The notes below the pieces were generated by a model. That model saw only the letters and a program-made list of their open reading frames with translations, was not told the DNA's origin and ran no database searches. From contig JAOATL010000014.1 of assembly GCA_030158125.1 (NCBI GenBank), positions 105,843 through 169,842 of the forward strand: 64,000 nucleotides of DNA, written 5' to 3'. Shown piece after piece: positions 46,379 through 56,208 of the stretch (position 1 is its first letter; every line of letters starts with the position of its first letter). This DNA is from Limnohabitans sp. (GTDB lineage: Bacteria > Pseudomonadota > Gammaproteobacteria > Burkholderiales > Burkholderiaceae_C). Position numbers and translations under genes: made by a program.

Positions 46379-48214
46379 ATGAAGTATTTCAGTTACAACA
46401 GCAGCCTTCGGGTTGCTGTTGCCGTTTTGGCCGGTAGCTTAGGCGCTTGTGCGCTTCAACCTACAGCCTTCCATTACGCCACGCCCGATCAACCCAACGA
46501 CCCTGTGGGTTATCAAGAAAAACCAGGTTGGGCCACCCAAAACTTTGCGGTGGCTGCGGCCAACCCACTGGCCACAGATGCTGGCTACCAAGTTTTGAAG
46601 GCCGGTGGCTCTGCCATCGATGCAGCCATTGCAGTTCAGATGGTGCTGACCTTGGTCGAACCTCAGTCCAGCGGCATTGGAGGTGGCGCCTTTGTGCTTC
46701 ACCACGATGGCAAAAAAGTCGAAGCCTACGATGGCCGCGAAACAGCACCCTCTGCGGCAACCGACAAATTATTTCTAGACGCGCAAGGCAAGCCTCTGCC
46801 CTTCATTGAAGGTGTTGTCAGCGGTTTATCGGTGGGTGTACCCGGTACATTGAGCGTACTGGAGACAGCCCATCAAGCGCATGGCAAATTAGCTTGGGCC
46901 ACACTCATGCAGCCTGCCATTCAATTGGCCGAGCAAGGGTTCAAACTCAGTCCACATTTGCACAGAGCCTTGATGGCTGAAAAGTTTTTGATGAATGACC
47001 CCGTCGCGGCCAGTTACTTTTACGATGCGCAGGGCAAGCCTTTTCCCGTAGGCCATGTGCTCAAAAATCCTGAGCTGGCAGCGGTACTCAAAGACATTGC
47101 GAAACGTGGCTCACAAGCGCTGAAGCAAGGCCCTGTGGCCGAAGCCATTGTGAAAAAAGTTCAGCGCCACCCTCAACGCCCAGGCACCATGACCCTGCAA
47201 GATTTGGCCAACTACCAAGTCAAGAAACGCGAGCCCTTGTGCTTTGATCACGCGGTGCAAACCACAGGCAAAACTTACCAGCTGTGCGGCTTTCCACCGC
47301 CCAGCTCGGGCGCCTTGGCCATCGGTCAAATGCTGGGTATTTTGAACAACACGCCCGCTGGCAAAATGCCACTGGAACAAGGACTGCCCTCCCCGGATTG
47401 GTTGCACTTCTACACAGAGGCCGCACGATTGGCATTTGCCGACCGTGGTCAATTTGTGGGCGACCCCGACTACGTTCAAGCGCCTGGCGGCAATTGGAAA
47501 ACAATGCTCCATCCGGCTTACTTGAAGCAACGCAGCAGCCTCATTGGCAGCCAAAGCATGAAGGTGGCGCAACCTGGCAATCCTGCAGGCACCAAGACAG
47601 CTTATGCCCCTATGCCCTCTCAAGAAGAATACGGTACCAGTCACATCAGCGTGATTGACAAAGACGGCAACGCAGTGGCCATGACCACCACCATTGAGGC
47701 GGTGTTTGGCTCAAGGCTAATGGTCAATTCAGGTCAAGGGCGCCATGGCGGCTTCTTGCTCAACAATGAATTGACTGACTTTAGTTTTGCCCCCACCGAT
47801 GCAAAAGGTCTGCCCATTGCCAATCGGGTGGAAGGCGGTAAGCGCCCCCGCTCCTCCATGTCGCCCACTCTGGTGTTTGAAAAGGACTCTGGCAAATTGA
47901 AAATGACGGGTGGCAGCCCAGGCGGTGCCGTCATCATTCACTACACCGGCAAGCTGCTCATAGGCACGTTGCAATGGGGATTGAACACGCAGAAAGCCAT
48001 TAGCATGCCTAACTTCAGCTCGCTCAATGGCCCCACCATCTTGGAAGAAAAACGATTTCCAAACAGCACCATCAAAGCGCTTCAAGACAAGGGACACGAA
48101 GTGCGCGAAACACCTTTGCCCAGTGGTCTTCAAGCCATTGAAGTGACCCCCACAGGCTACTTTGGCGGCGCGGATCCTAGGCGCGAAGGGGTTGTGATGG
48201 GCCCCAAGCCTTAG
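46379..48214 (+). CDS. ggt: Gamma-glutamyltransferase lipoprotein
   Basis: The 611-residue precursor has a lipobox (GSLGACALQ) and the N-terminal nucleophile hydrolase signature EEYGTSHISVIDKDGNAVAMT. Self-cleavage before T420 would give the small subunit with Thr as nucleophile. GGSPGGAVIIHYTGKLL is the substrate-binding loop. It probably degrades glutathione and gamma-glutamyl peptides in the periplasm. The ATG at 46379 is chosen for its GGAG site six bases upstream; ATG at 46367 is a less likely alternative. Confidence 0.94.
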   Translation: MKYFSYNSSLRVAVAVLAGSLGACALQPTAFHYATPDQPNDPVGYQEKPGWATQNFAVAAANPLATDAGYQVLKAGGSAIDAAIAVQMVLTLVEPQSSGIGGGAFVLHHDGKKVEAYDGRETAPSAATDKLFLDAQGKPLPFIEGVVSGLSVGVPGTLSVLETAHQAHGKLAWATLMQPAIQLAEQGFKLSPHLHRALMAEKFLMNDPVAASYFYDAQGKPFPVGHVLKNPELAAVLKDIAKRGSQALKQGPVAEAIVKKVQRHPQRPGTMTLQDLANYQVKKREPLCFDHAVQTTGKTYQLCGFPPPSSGALAIGQMLGILNNTPAGKMPLEQGLPSPDWLHFYTEAARLAFADRGQFVGDPDYVQAPGGNWKTMLHPAYLKQRSSLIGSQSMKVAQPGNPAGTKTAYAPMPSQEEYGTSHISVIDKDGNAVAMTTTIEAVFGSRLMVNSGQGRHGGFLLNNELTDFSFAPTDAKGLPIANRVEGGKRPRSSMSPTLVFEKDSGKLKMTGGSPGGAVIIHYTGKLLIGTLQWGLNTQKAISMPNFSSLNGPTILEEKRFPNSTIKALQDKGHEVRETPLPSGLQAIEVTPTGYFGGADPRREGVVMGPKP

Positions 48215-48244
48215 GCCCCAGGCCCTGTTAGCAAGCGCTCAAGA

Positions 48245-48280
48245 AAAAAGAGTCCATCCCTTAAGTGCTGGACTCTTTTT
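48245..48280. terminator. Bidirectional terminator between ggt and acs
   Basis: AAAAAGAGTCCA (48245-48256) and TGGACTCTTTTT (48269-48280) form a perfect 12-base stem with a 12-base loop. It gives a T-run on the plus strand and, through the mirrored A-run, on the minus strand. It separates two convergent genes. Confidence 0.9.
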
Positions 48281-48303
48281 CAAAAGCTGAATGCTTCTTC
48301 AGA

Positions 48304-50265
48304 TCAATACGCTTGACCCAATTGACCCAAAATAGCTGGGTTTTCCAAGGTGCTGATGTCTTGGGTAATTTCTTCGCCTTTGGCCAAGCTACGCAGCAAA
48401 CGGCGCATGATTTTGCCGGAACGGGTCTTGGGCAAGTTCTCGCCAAAGCGAATGTCTTTGGGCTTGGCAATGGGGCCAATTTCTTTGGCGATGTGATCGC
48501 GCAATTGCTTGGCAATGGCCTTGCCTTCGTCGCCGCTTGGCAACGCACGTTTGAGCACCACGAAGGCGCAGATGGCTTCGCCGGTGGTGTCGTCAGGACG
48601 GCCCACCACGGCAGCTTCGGCCACCAGCTCGGTGCAGCTGACCAGGGCTGATTCAATTTCCATGGTGCCCATGCGGTGACCCGACACGTTCAACACGTCG
48701 TCAATACGACCGGTGATGGTGAAATAACCTGTGTCGGCGTCGCGAATGGCACCGTCGCCGGCCAAGTAGTACTTGCCCTTGAAGTCGTCGGGGTAGTAAC
48801 TCTTGATGAAACGATCGGGGTCACCCCAGATGGTGCGAATCATGGAAGGCCAGGGGCGCTTGACCACCAAGATACCGCCTTGGCCGTTTGGCATGTCTTT
48901 GCCAGTTTCGTCCACGATGGCGGCTTGAATGCCTGGGAAAGGCAAGGTGCAAGAACCGGGCACCATGGGTGTGACGCCAGGCAAAGGCGTGATCATGTGA
49001 CCACCCGTTTCGGTTTGCCAGAAGGTGTCCACAATGGGGCAACGGCCGCCGCCCACGTGTTGGTGGTACCACTCCCACGCCGCTGGGTTGATAGGCTCGC
49101 CGACAGAGCCCAGCAAGCGCAAGCTGCTCAGGTTGTAGCTCTTAGGATGAACCGCGTCGTTGGCTTCCGCGGCTTTGATCAATGAACGGATGGCGGTTGG
49201 CGCTGTGTAGAAAATAGAGACCTTGTGGTCTTGGATCATTTTCCAGAAGCGGCCAGCGTCTGGATAAGTGGGCACACCTTCAAAGACAATTTCGGTGCCG
49301 CCCAAGGCCAAGGGACCATAGGTGATGTAGGTGTGACCTGTGACCCAACCGATGTCGGCGGTACACCAGAACACGTCGTCTTGTTTCAAGTCGAAGGTCC
49401 ACTTGGTGGTGAGGGCCGCGTGCAACAAGTAGCCACCGGTCGAGTGTTGAACACCTTTGGGTTTGCCAGTCGATCCCGATGTGTAAAGCAAGAACAAAGG
49501 ATGCTCTGCGCTCACCCACTCTGGCTCGCAGGTGGTAGCTTGTTTGGCAACCAATTCGTCCATCCAAGTGTCGCGACCAGTGGTCATGGCCACTGCTGCG
49601 CCACTGCGCTTGACCACCAAGACGTTCTTGATGCTGTCGCAACCACCCAAAGCCAGGGCTTCGTCGACAATGGATTTGAGGGGCAACTGCTTGCCACCGC
49701 GAATTTGATGGTCGGCCGTGATAACGGCTTTGGCGCCGGTATCTTCAATGCGATCGCGCAATGATTGGGCAGAGAAGCCACCAAACACCACAGAGTGTGT
49801 GGCACCGATACGGGCGCAAGCCTGCATGGCGGCCACGCCGTCGATGGACATGGAAATGTAGATGACGACGCGGTCGCCCTTTTGAATGCCGATGGACTTC
49901 AGGCCATTGGCAATTTGACAAGTTTTGGCCAGCAATTCGCTGTACGTGATGCGCGTGACTTCGCCGCCATCGGCTTCAAAAATCAGGGCCGTTTTGTTGC
50001 CAAGGCCTTTTTCAATGTTGCGGTCCAGGCAGTTGTAGGAAGCGTTCAAGGTACCGTCTTCAAACCACTTGAAAAAAGGCGCTTTGGACTCGTCCAACAC
50101 CTTGGTGAAAGGGGTCTTCCAGGAGATGAACTCTTTTGCCAGACGACCCCAGTAGCCTTCGTAGTCGGTTTCTGCTTCTTTGCAAAGCGCTTGGTAGGCA
50201 GGCATGCCTGCAATGTGGGCGTTTTTCACAAATTCAGCGCTGGGCTGGTAAACGGTAGCACTCAT
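48304..50265 (-). CDS. acs: Acetyl-CoA synthetase
   Basis: The 653-residue enzyme has the adenylation P-loop [55 protein letters not shown], and the C-terminal [14 protein letters not shown] with catalytic K618, the lysine whose acetylation inactivates Acs. It converts acetate to acetyl-CoA. It stands alone in the minus direction, with about 160 bases to the divergent UPF0114 gene. Confidence 0.98.
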   Translation of the reverse strand: MSATVYQPSAEFVKNAHIAGMPAYQALCKEAETDYEGYWGRLAKEFISWKTPFTKVLDESKAPFFKWFEDGTLNASYNCLDRNIEKGLGNKTALIFEADGGEVTRITYSELLAKTCQIANGLKSIGIQKGDRVVIYISMSIDGVAAMQACARIGATHSVVFGGFSAQSLRDRIEDTGAKAVITADHQIRGGKQLPLKSIVDEALALGGCDSIKNVLVVKRSGAAVAMTTGRDTWMDELVAKQATTCEPEWVSAEHPLFLLYTSGSTGKPKGVQHSTGGYLLHAALTTKWTFDLKQDDVFWCTADIGWVTGHTYITYGPLALGGTEIVFEGVPTYPDAGRFWKMIQDHKVSIFYTAPTAIRSLIKAAEANDAVHPKSYNLSSLRLLGSVGEPINPAAWEWYHQHVGGGRCPIVDTFWQTETGGHMITPLPGVTPMVPGSCTLPFPGIQAAIVDETGKDMPNGQGGILVVKRPWPSMIRTIWGDPDRFIKSYYPDDFKGKYYLAGDGAIRDADTGYFTITGRIDDVLNVSGHRMGTMEIESALVSCTELVAEAAVVGRPDDTTGEAICAFVVLKRALPSGDEGKAIAKQLRDHIAKEIGPIAKPKDIRFGENLPKTRSGKIMRRLLRSLAKGEEITQDISTLENPAILGQLGQAY

Positions 50266-50427
50266 TCAATGTCTCCTTGGCAACTTGTTCGATTCAATCC
50301 TGTGAATGTCAGGCTTGGCTCTTACATACCCCTGACTGACACATTTCTTTCAAAGCACAGAAATTCTGACGCGCATCTGGCTGGCAACCCCCTTTAAAAT
50401 CAGGGATTACCCTTTTGAAGAATAGAC

Positions 50428-51039
50428 ATGGCTGACAAACCCAAACACTCCTCTGCTGTTGCGCCGCTGAAACCACTGCCAAAGATCATCTTTGCCAGCC
50501 GCTGGTTGCAACTGCCCCTCTATCTCGGGCTGATTGCCGCACAAGCCGTTTATGCCTTTCATTTCTGGGTTGAACTCACGCATTTGTTAGAAGCAGCTTT
50601 TGGTAGCCAAACGGCACTTCAAGCCCTCATCAACGGCATCGGCTACAAAGCAGACGCCCCAGTTACGCACTTGAATGAAACCATCATCATGTTGGTGGTG
50701 TTGGCACTGATCGACGTCGTGATGATTTCCAACTTGCTGATCATGGTCATTGTGGGAGGCTATGAGACTTTCGTTTCACGCATGAATTTAGAAGGCCACC
50801 CTGACCAGCCCGAATGGCTTGATCACGTGAATGCTTCTGTATTGAAGGTCAAGCTGGGCACCGCCATCATTGGCATCAGCTCCATCCATTTGCTCAAAAC
50901 CTTCATCAATGCCGCCAACTACTCCGAAAAAGTTTTGATGTGGCAAACCATCATTCACGTTACCTTCCTTTTGAGCGCTATTGCCATTGCGTATACCGAC
51001 AAGTTGATGTCGCATCACACCACCCACGACAAGCATTGA
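50428..51039 (+). CDS. UPF0114 (YqhA/TIGR00645) inner-membrane protein
   Basis: The 203-residue protein has about four hydrophobic segments and the family stretch [25 protein letters not shown], followed by [22 protein letters not shown]. The function is not known. It precedes the fumarase gene by 54 bases and may share its transcript. Confidence 0.92.
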   Translation: MADKPKHSSAVAPLKPLPKIIFASRWLQLPLYLGLIAAQAVYAFHFWVELTHLLEAAFGSQTALQALINGIGYKADAPVTHLNETIIMLVVLALIDVVMISNLLIMVIVGGYETFVSRMNLEGHPDQPEWLDHVNASVLKVKLGTAIIGISSIHLLKTFINAANYSEKVLMWQTIIHVTFLLSAIAIAYTDKLMSHHTTHDKH

Positions 51040-51093
51040 CCGCTTGACTCAATTTTCATCTTGATTTCAACATTGACTCCGTGAAAGACTGAC

Positions 51094-52647
51094 ATGACGA
51101 CCCTCATCAAACAAGAAGACTTGATTGAATCCGTTGCAGCCGCTCTGCAATACATCAGCTATTACCACCCAGCCGATTTCATTCAACATTTGGCCAGCGC
51201 TTATCACCGAGAACAAAGTCCAGCGGCCAAAGATGCCATCGCGCAGATTTTGACCAACAGCAAAATGAGTGCCATTGGCCATCGTCCAATTTGCCAAGAT
51301 ACCGGCATCGTCAATGTATTTTTAAAAATTGGCATGGACATCAAGTTTGACAATTTCACTGGCAGCTTGGAAGACGCCATCAACGAAGGTGTTCGCCGCG
51401 GTTACAACTACGCCGACAACATGCTGCGCGCCTCTGTGGTGGCCGACCCCGAATTTGCGCGCAAGAACACACAAGACAACTCGCCTGCTGTGATCTTCAC
51501 GCAAATCGTGCCAGGCAACAAACTGGACATCACTGTGGCTGCCAAAGGTGGCGGCAGTGAGAACAAATCCAAGATGGTCATGCTCAACCCCAGCGACAGC
51601 GTCATCGACTGGGTCTTGAAAACTGTGCCCACCATGGGTGCGGGCTGGTGCCCTCCCGGCATGCTGGGAATTGGCATTGGCGGCACCGCCGAAAAGGCCG
51701 TGCTCATGGCCAAAGAAAGTTTGATGGACGACTTGGACATGTACCAGTTGCTTGAAAAATCAAGCAAGGGCGAGAAGCTCACGCAAGTTGACAACATGCG
51801 TTTGGAAATTTATGAAAAGGTCAATGCCTTGGGCATAGGTGCGCAAGGTTTGGGCGGCCTCACCACCGTGCTAGACATCAAGATCAAGATGTACCCCACC
51901 CATGCGGCCAGCAAACCTGTGGCCATGATTCCCAATTGCGCCGCTACGCGCCATGCACATTTTGTGATGGACGGCTCTGGCCCTGTTTACTTGGATGTGC
52001 CTTCTTTGGATTTGTGGCCCGACGTCAACTGGACACCCGACACAGAGAAGAGCAAGCGCGTCGATTTGAACGCACTCACGCCCGCTGAAGTGGCCAGCTG
52101 GAAACCTGGTCAAACCTTGTTGCTCAACGGCAAAATGCTGACAGGTCGCGATGCAGCACACAAACGCATTCAAGACATGTTGGCCAAAGGCGAAAAGTTG
52201 CCCGTCGACTTTACCAATCGCGTCATTTACTACGTCGGCCCCGTCGACCCGATCAAGGGCGAAGCTGTCGGCCCCGCTGGCCCCACCACTGCCACGCGCA
52301 TGGACAAGTTCACCGACATGATGTTGGCGCAAACAGGCCTCATTGCCATGGTCGGCAAAGCTGAACGTGGCCCCGTTGCCATTGACGCCATTCAAAAGCA
52401 CAAGTCTGCGTATTTGATGGCCGTAGGCGGTGCGGCTTATTTGGTGTCCAAAGCCATCAAGCAGGCCAAGGTGGTGGGCTTTGCCGATCTGGGCATGGAA
52501 GCCATTTACGAATTCGATGTGGTCGACATGCCAGTCACTGTGGCTGTGGACTCGGGCGGTACCAGCGCACACATCACCGGCCCTGCTGAATGGCAAAAAC
52601 GCATCGCCACGGGCGAGTTCAAAGGCATCAAAGTTGCTGCCAATTGA
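51094..52647 (+). CDS. Class I (Fe-S) fumarate hydratase
   Basis: The 517-residue protein carries the class I fumarase landmarks: IGHRPICQDTGIVNVF with the first cluster cysteine, IAAKGGGSENKS-type AAKGGGSENKSKM, and IPNCAATRHAHF. The C-terminal domain includes GKAERGPVAIDAI and YLMAVGGAAYLVSKAI. It interconverts fumarate and malate and is oxygen-sensitive. The start of murI lies inside its last codons. Confidence 0.95.
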   Translation: MTTLIKQEDLIESVAAALQYISYYHPADFIQHLASAYHREQSPAAKDAIAQILTNSKMSAIGHRPICQDTGIVNVFLKIGMDIKFDNFTGSLEDAINEGVRRGYNYADNMLRASVVADPEFARKNTQDNSPAVIFTQIVPGNKLDITVAAKGGGSENKSKMVMLNPSDSVIDWVLKTVPTMGAGWCPPGMLGIGIGGTAEKAVLMAKESLMDDLDMYQLLEKSSKGEKLTQVDNMRLEIYEKVNALGIGAQGLGGLTTVLDIKIKMYPTHAASKPVAMIPNCAATRHAHFVMDGSGPVYLDVPSLDLWPDVNWTPDTEKSKRVDLNALTPAEVASWKPGQTLLLNGKMLTGRDAAHKRIQDMLAKGEKLPVDFTNRVIYYVGPVDPIKGEAVGPAGPTTATRMDKFTDMMLAQTGLIAMVGKAERGPVAIDAIQKHKSAYLMAVGGAAYLVSKAIKQAKVVGFADLGMEAIYEFDVVDMPVTVAVDSGGTSAHITGPAEWQKRIATGEFKGIKVAAN

Positions 52648-53524
52648 GTCAAGCGATTCGGATTTCATTGGCGTTTTTGACAGCGGCATTGGAGGCCTGA
52701 GCGTTCTGCAAGCCCTGCGTGCAGAAATGCCGCATGAGCGTTTTATCTATTGGGCCGACAGTGGCTACGCACCCTATGGTGAACGCAGCGATGCGTTCGT
52801 CATAGAGCGCTGCCACTTCATCACCCAGCAGTTGTTGGCCAAGGGCACTGTCAAAGCCATTGTGGTAGCTTGCAACACCGCCACCGCAGTGGCCATTGAA
52901 GAGCTACGCGCAAGTTACCCTCATCTGCCCTTCATAGGTGTAGAGCCAGCACTTAAACCGGCACTGGCACAAACACAAACGATGCGTGTTGGTGTCATGG
53001 GCACCCATGGCACATTGCGGAGTTCACGCTTTGAAAAACTGCGGCAAATGGTACTGACCGAGGCCTCGCCCAAGTCATGCGAGTTCGTGGTGCAAGCCTG
53101 CCAAGGCTTGGCACTGGCCATAGAACAACAAACAGAAAAAGCCGCAAACGACACGCAAGCGCTGACAGCGTTGTGCGCACAATATGTGCACAGCATGGGC
53201 GCTTTTGGTTCCCAAAGCAAGCAAATTGACACACTGGTTTTGGGGTGCACACACTACGTTTTTGCACAAGACATCTTGCGCCAATTGGTGGGCCCCGACG
53301 TCACCATCATTTCAACCGGTGAAGCTGTGGCAAAGCAAACACACCGGCTCATGACGGAGGCGACCTTGCGCCATCAGTCCACCCCAGAGACGGGACTTGT
53401 TCAGTTGTGGACAACGGGCTCCTTGCAGGCTATTCAAGCGGCGGCCAAACGCTGGCTTGATCTAACGGCTGATCACTGCCACCAGGTGCTTGCGTTCAAC
53501 GCCAATAGCGAAACCCGTGGCTAG
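52634..53524 (+). CDS. murI: Glutamate racemase
   Basis: The protein of about 296 residues contains FDSGIGGLSVLQALR with the conserved Asp and Ser, VACNTATAVAIEEL with the first catalytic Cys, and VLGCTHYVF with the second. It makes D-glutamate for peptidoglycan. There is no ATG before the motif region. TTG at 52634 gives MLPIESSDSDFIGVFDSG, a normal N-terminus, and overlaps the fumarase stop by 14 bases, so initiation is probably coupled. Confidence 0.93.
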   Translation: MLPIESSDSDFIGVFDSGIGGLSVLQALRAEMPHERFIYWADSGYAPYGERSDAFVIERCHFITQQLLAKGTVKAIVVACNTATAVAIEELRASYPHLPFIGVEPALKPALAQTQTMRVGVMGTHGTLRSSRFEKLRQMVLTEASPKSCEFVVQACQGLALAIEQQTEKAANDTQALTALCAQYVHSMGAFGSQSKQIDTLVLGCTHYVFAQDILRQLVGPDVTIISTGEAVAKQTHRLMTEATLRHQSTPETGLVQLWTTGSLQAIQAAAKRWLDLTADHCHQVLAFNANSETRG

Positions 53525-53531
53525 GCTGCCA

Positions 53532-53550
53532 GGGCTTCAGGTTGAAGCCC
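53532..53550. repeat. Inverted repeat between convergent murI and YgjP-like genes
   Basis: GGGCTTCA (53532-53539) and TGAAGCCC (53543-53550) flank a three-base loop. It overlaps the stop codon of the minus-strand gene and lies eight bases after the murI stop. It could stop or protect either transcript, but no T-run follows. Confidence 0.45.
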
Positions 53551-54052
53551 ACAAGCGATCACCCCCAATGTCCAGATGCGTGAGGTAAACGCGCAGCTCA
53601 AACTCCGATTGCGCGTAGTCGGGCGCCATGTGATGGCACAGTTTGTAAAAAGCTTTATCGTGCTCGCGCACTTTCAAATGTGCCAGCTCATGCACCGCGA
53701 TCATTTGTAGAAACGGCAAAGGCGTGTCCTTGAACAAAGCCGCTACTTTGATGTCGCGCTTTGACTTGAGCTTGCTGCCTTGAATGCGTGAGGTGGTGGT
53801 GTGCAAGCCCAAGGCGTGCTGAATAATGTGCAGTTTGCTGTCAAAGCTAACTTTGTTGATGGGATCTGCCTGTCGCAAATACTCGTTTTTCAAGTCCATC
53901 ACGTAGTTGTACAAAGCGCCATCAGTGCGCACACCATGCGCTTCTGGATGGCGCGACAACAACCAAGGTCCCAGGCCTGGCCCATCACTGATTTTTTGCA
54001 CTTGCTGCAACAAGGCTTCTGGGTAGGCCTGCAAGTAGCGAAATGACGTCAT
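53537..54052 (-). CDS. YgjP-like zinc metallopeptidase (DUF45)
   Basis: The 171-residue protein has the zincin motif HELAH (H121, H125) followed by a third ligand candidate H131 in KVREHDKAFY, as in YgjP/WLM-type proteins. The upstream part (KLKSKRDIKVAALFKDTPLPFLQM) is also family-like. The ATG overlaps the stop of the MFS gene (TGATG). The substrate is unknown. Confidence 0.87.
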   Translation of the reverse strand: MTSFRYLQAYPEALLQQVQKISDGPGLGPWLLSRHPEAHGVRTDGALYNYVMDLKNEYLRQADPINKVSFDSKLHIIQHALGLHTTTSRIQGSKLKSKRDIKVAALFKDTPLPFLQMIAVHELAHLKVREHDKAFYKLCHHMAPDYAQSEFELRVYLTHLDIGGDRLWAST

Positions 54053-55323
54053 CACGTTTGATGGGCGGCTTGGCGTTGACCGCGCTGCACATCGACAGGC
54101 AGCAGCAGCATCCAACCCACCACAAACAGCACTGTTGTAGAGGCGATGGCCCAACGTTGATTGCCATCCGTCAACCATGTGATCAAACCATAACCCAAAG
54201 GCCCCACAATGCTGGCCAATCGAATGGCAAAGGTCCAAAGACCGAAGAACTCCGCCAGACGTTGACTGGGAATGAGCAGACCCGCCATGGCCCTGCCCGT
54301 CGACTGACTGGACCCCATGCAGACCCCCGCCAATGCGGCAGCCCACCAAAATACTTCTTTGCTGGTGGTGAGCGCGGCCAGGACACAGGTGATGCTCCAG
54401 CCGAGCAAGGTCAAGGACAACGCCAACTTATGACCTATTCTGTCTTGCGCATAACCGAACACCAATGCACCTACAAATGCCGCGATGTTCAATACAAAAA
54501 TAAGCACCATGGTTTCTTGCGGTTGGAAACCGATCACTTGCTCGGCATAAATGGCGGCCAAGGTAATGGCCACGGCCACCCCACCTTGATACGCCACCGC
54601 GCACGCCATCAATTGCATGAAATCTTTGTAGGCTTTGGCTTCTTGAAAGGTCTGACGCAATTGCTGCCAGTGGCTGGTCGCTCGCACCTTGCTCAGTTGC
54701 GGCTTGGCGTGTTCTTTCATCAACGCAAAAGTGACAGAAGCCGACAAAGCGTAGATGGCGGCAGTCACCCACATGGTGACGGGCACAAATTGACCTGCAG
54801 ACTGCCCCTGACTTTGCGCCCACAAAACATATGCCAGGCAAATGCCCAAGGTCAGCATGCCGCCCAAATAACCCCACGCCCAACCCCAAGCGCTGATGCG
54901 CCCCATGGCCTCAGGCTTGGCCAACTCGGGCAAAAAGGCAGCCGTTAAAGATTCACCATAGGCGTAAAACGTGTTGGAGATGACGATGCAAATGACTGCC
55001 AAAGCAACTTGCCCTGGCCCAACCCAAGACAATGCAGCGGTGCTGAGCACACAGGCAATGGTGAACAGCATCAGGAGTTTTTTCTTGGCGGCATGGCGAT
55101 CGGCCCATTCCCCCAAAGCAGGCATGGTGAACATCACAATGGCATAAGAAAGGCTCAGTGCGCTGGTCCAAGCCAGTGCCGCCCAATCTGCTTTGTCGGC
55201 CACAGCGCCTACAAAGTAAGCGGCAAAAACAGCCGTGATGACCACGGTGGTGTAGCCTGAATTGGCAAAGTCATACATGGCCCAGCCAAAGACTTCTTTG
55301 CGTTGAACACCTGGATTCAGCAT
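54052..55323 (-). CDS. UMF1/Atg22-like MFS transporter
   Basis: The 423-residue protein starts with VFGWAMYDFANSGYTTVVITAVFAAYFVGA, the hallmark of the UMF1 (vacuole effluxer Atg22-like) MFS group, and has about twelve hydrophobic segments with VGALVFGYAQDRIGHK and FFGLWTFAIRLASIVGPLGYG. These are putative amino-acid exporters. It is coupled to the downstream YgjP-like gene. Confidence 0.9.
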   Translation of the reverse strand: MLNPGVQRKEVFGWAMYDFANSGYTTVVITAVFAAYFVGAVADKADWAALAWTSALSLSYAIVMFTMPALGEWADRHAAKKKLLMLFTIACVLSTAALSWVGPGQVALAVICIVISNTFYAYGESLTAAFLPELAKPEAMGRISAWGWAWGYLGGMLTLGICLAYVLWAQSQGQSAGQFVPVTMWVTAAIYALSASVTFALMKEHAKPQLSKVRATSHWQQLRQTFQEAKAYKDFMQLMACAVAYQGGVAVAITLAAIYAEQVIGFQPQETMVLIFVLNIAAFVGALVFGYAQDRIGHKLALSLTLLGWSITCVLAALTTSKEVFWWAAALAGVCMGSSQSTGRAMAGLLIPSQRLAEFFGLWTFAIRLASIVGPLGYGLITWLTDGNQRWAIASTTVLFVVGWMLLLPVDVQRGQRQAAHQT

Positions 55324-55356
55324 GGCAATGCGGCCAAGGTATGTGAAGACAGTGGA

Positions 55357-55986
55357 TTAGTGCAGGTGACGCGGCCTGCGCCCGCCACTGTGGCCACCCG
55401 AAGGACCACCATTGCCACCTCGGGGAGGCTTTCCAAGCTCAAGGGAACTGACCAAATTGTCAAAGCGTTGCGAAAACAATTTGTCAATTTCGTGAACCAC
55501 CCCGCCCAACTCAGCGCCATCAAAGTGACGTTCCATGAGGCCCACCACGTCTTGCACCAGCAAGTCACGCTGGGCTTGCATGATGGCGGCAGGATCGGGG
55601 CCAACAAACAAGATGAGAAAGTCATCGCGAGATTCGGTACCCCGAGATTGCTCTTCGTCGTCGAATTCAGTGTCGTAGAAAGTAACTTCTAACTGCGCAC
55701 CGGCGGCCGAGACTTCGTTGATGTTCATGCACACATCGTCTAGGACTTGGCGGAAATCATCATCGCCGCGAACCGTCCAGCACATTTGCAATTTGTGGTC
55801 AGCCGCTTCAAACCGAATGCCTGGCTCTTCTTCGTAAAGACTTTGCGCCCCCTCTGTCAGGGAGCGTGCACCGGCGTATTTCCAGAGTGGTTTGGTGGCT
55901 TCTTGAAGGGCTTTGAAGTCGACATCATCGCGCAACAAGACTTCACCATGAACATGTATTTCAAAAGGTGCGTTGTAGGATGTCAT
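55357..55986 (-). CDS. Conserved hypothetical protein, acidic with Gly-rich basic tail
   Basis: The 209-residue protein has no signal peptide or membrane segment. It begins MTSYNAPFEIHVHGEVLLRDDVDF, is strongly acidic in the middle (YDTEFDDEEQ), and ends in a Gly-rich, Arg/His-containing tail (GGHSGGRRPRHLH). It may belong to a family restricted to Burkholderiales; no function is inferred. The start codon lies 18 bases from the CCA end of tRNA-Leu with no ribosome site, so its mRNA 5' end may be made by tRNA processing. Confidence 0.8.
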   Translation of the reverse strand: MTSYNAPFEIHVHGEVLLRDDVDFKALQEATKPLWKYAGARSLTEGAQSLYEEEPGIRFEAADHKLQMCWTVRGDDDFRQVLDDVCMNINEVSAAGAQLEVTFYDTEFDDEEQSRGTESRDDFLILFVGPDPAAIMQAQRDLLVQDVVGLMERHFDGAELGGVVHEIDKLFSQRFDNLVSSLELGKPPRGGNGGPSGGHSGGRRPRHLH

Positions 55987-56004
55987 GGCGATTTGCTTTG
56001 TCAG

Positions 56005-56098
56005 TGGTGCCCCGGGCCGGAATCGAACCGGCACGCCCGTTATTCACGAAAGCGGCGGATTTTAAGTCCGATGTGTCTACCAATTTCACCACCGGGGC
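56005..56098 (-). tRNA. tRNA-Leu (TAA anticodon)
   Basis: The minus strand begins GCCCCGGTGGTGAAATTGG, has anticodon loop CTTAAAA (anticodon TAA), a long variable arm as expected for leucine tRNAs, T-arm CGGTTCGATTCCG and an encoded CCA end. The outermost anticodon-stem pair appears mismatched (T/C). The length is 94 nucleotides. Confidence 0.95.
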
Positions 56099-56138
56099 TA
56101 AAGCTCTATTGTGCCTTCAAGTTGAGCTTTTTGACATC

Positions 56139-56162
56139 AAAAAGCCCTCCAAAGAGGGCTTT
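56139..56162 (-). terminator. Rho-independent terminator after the 56-residue gene
   Basis: On the minus strand AAAGCCCTC and GAGGGCTTT form a nine-base stem with loop TTTG, followed by TT and GATG (five T residues counted from the stem). It lies 47 bases after the small gene and 41 bases ahead of tRNA-Leu, so it separates their transcripts. Confidence 0.85.
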
Positions 56163-56208
56163 AATTGAAACCTCAGTCTAGGGACGAGGATTCAAAGAGA
56201 AGCGAGGA

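Noticed and set aside
49225..49764. A 179-codon plus-strand frame opposite acs
   Set aside because: Antisense to the conserved acs gene, with no independent start signal or domain.
51871..52689. A 272-codon minus-strand frame opposite fumarase
   Set aside because: It is antisense to a clear class I fumarase and shows no motif; a codon-bias shadow.
54043..54948. A 301-codon plus-strand frame opposite the UMF1-type transporter
   Set aside because: Antisense to the transporter gene, with low-complexity His/Gln-rich translation and no family signal.
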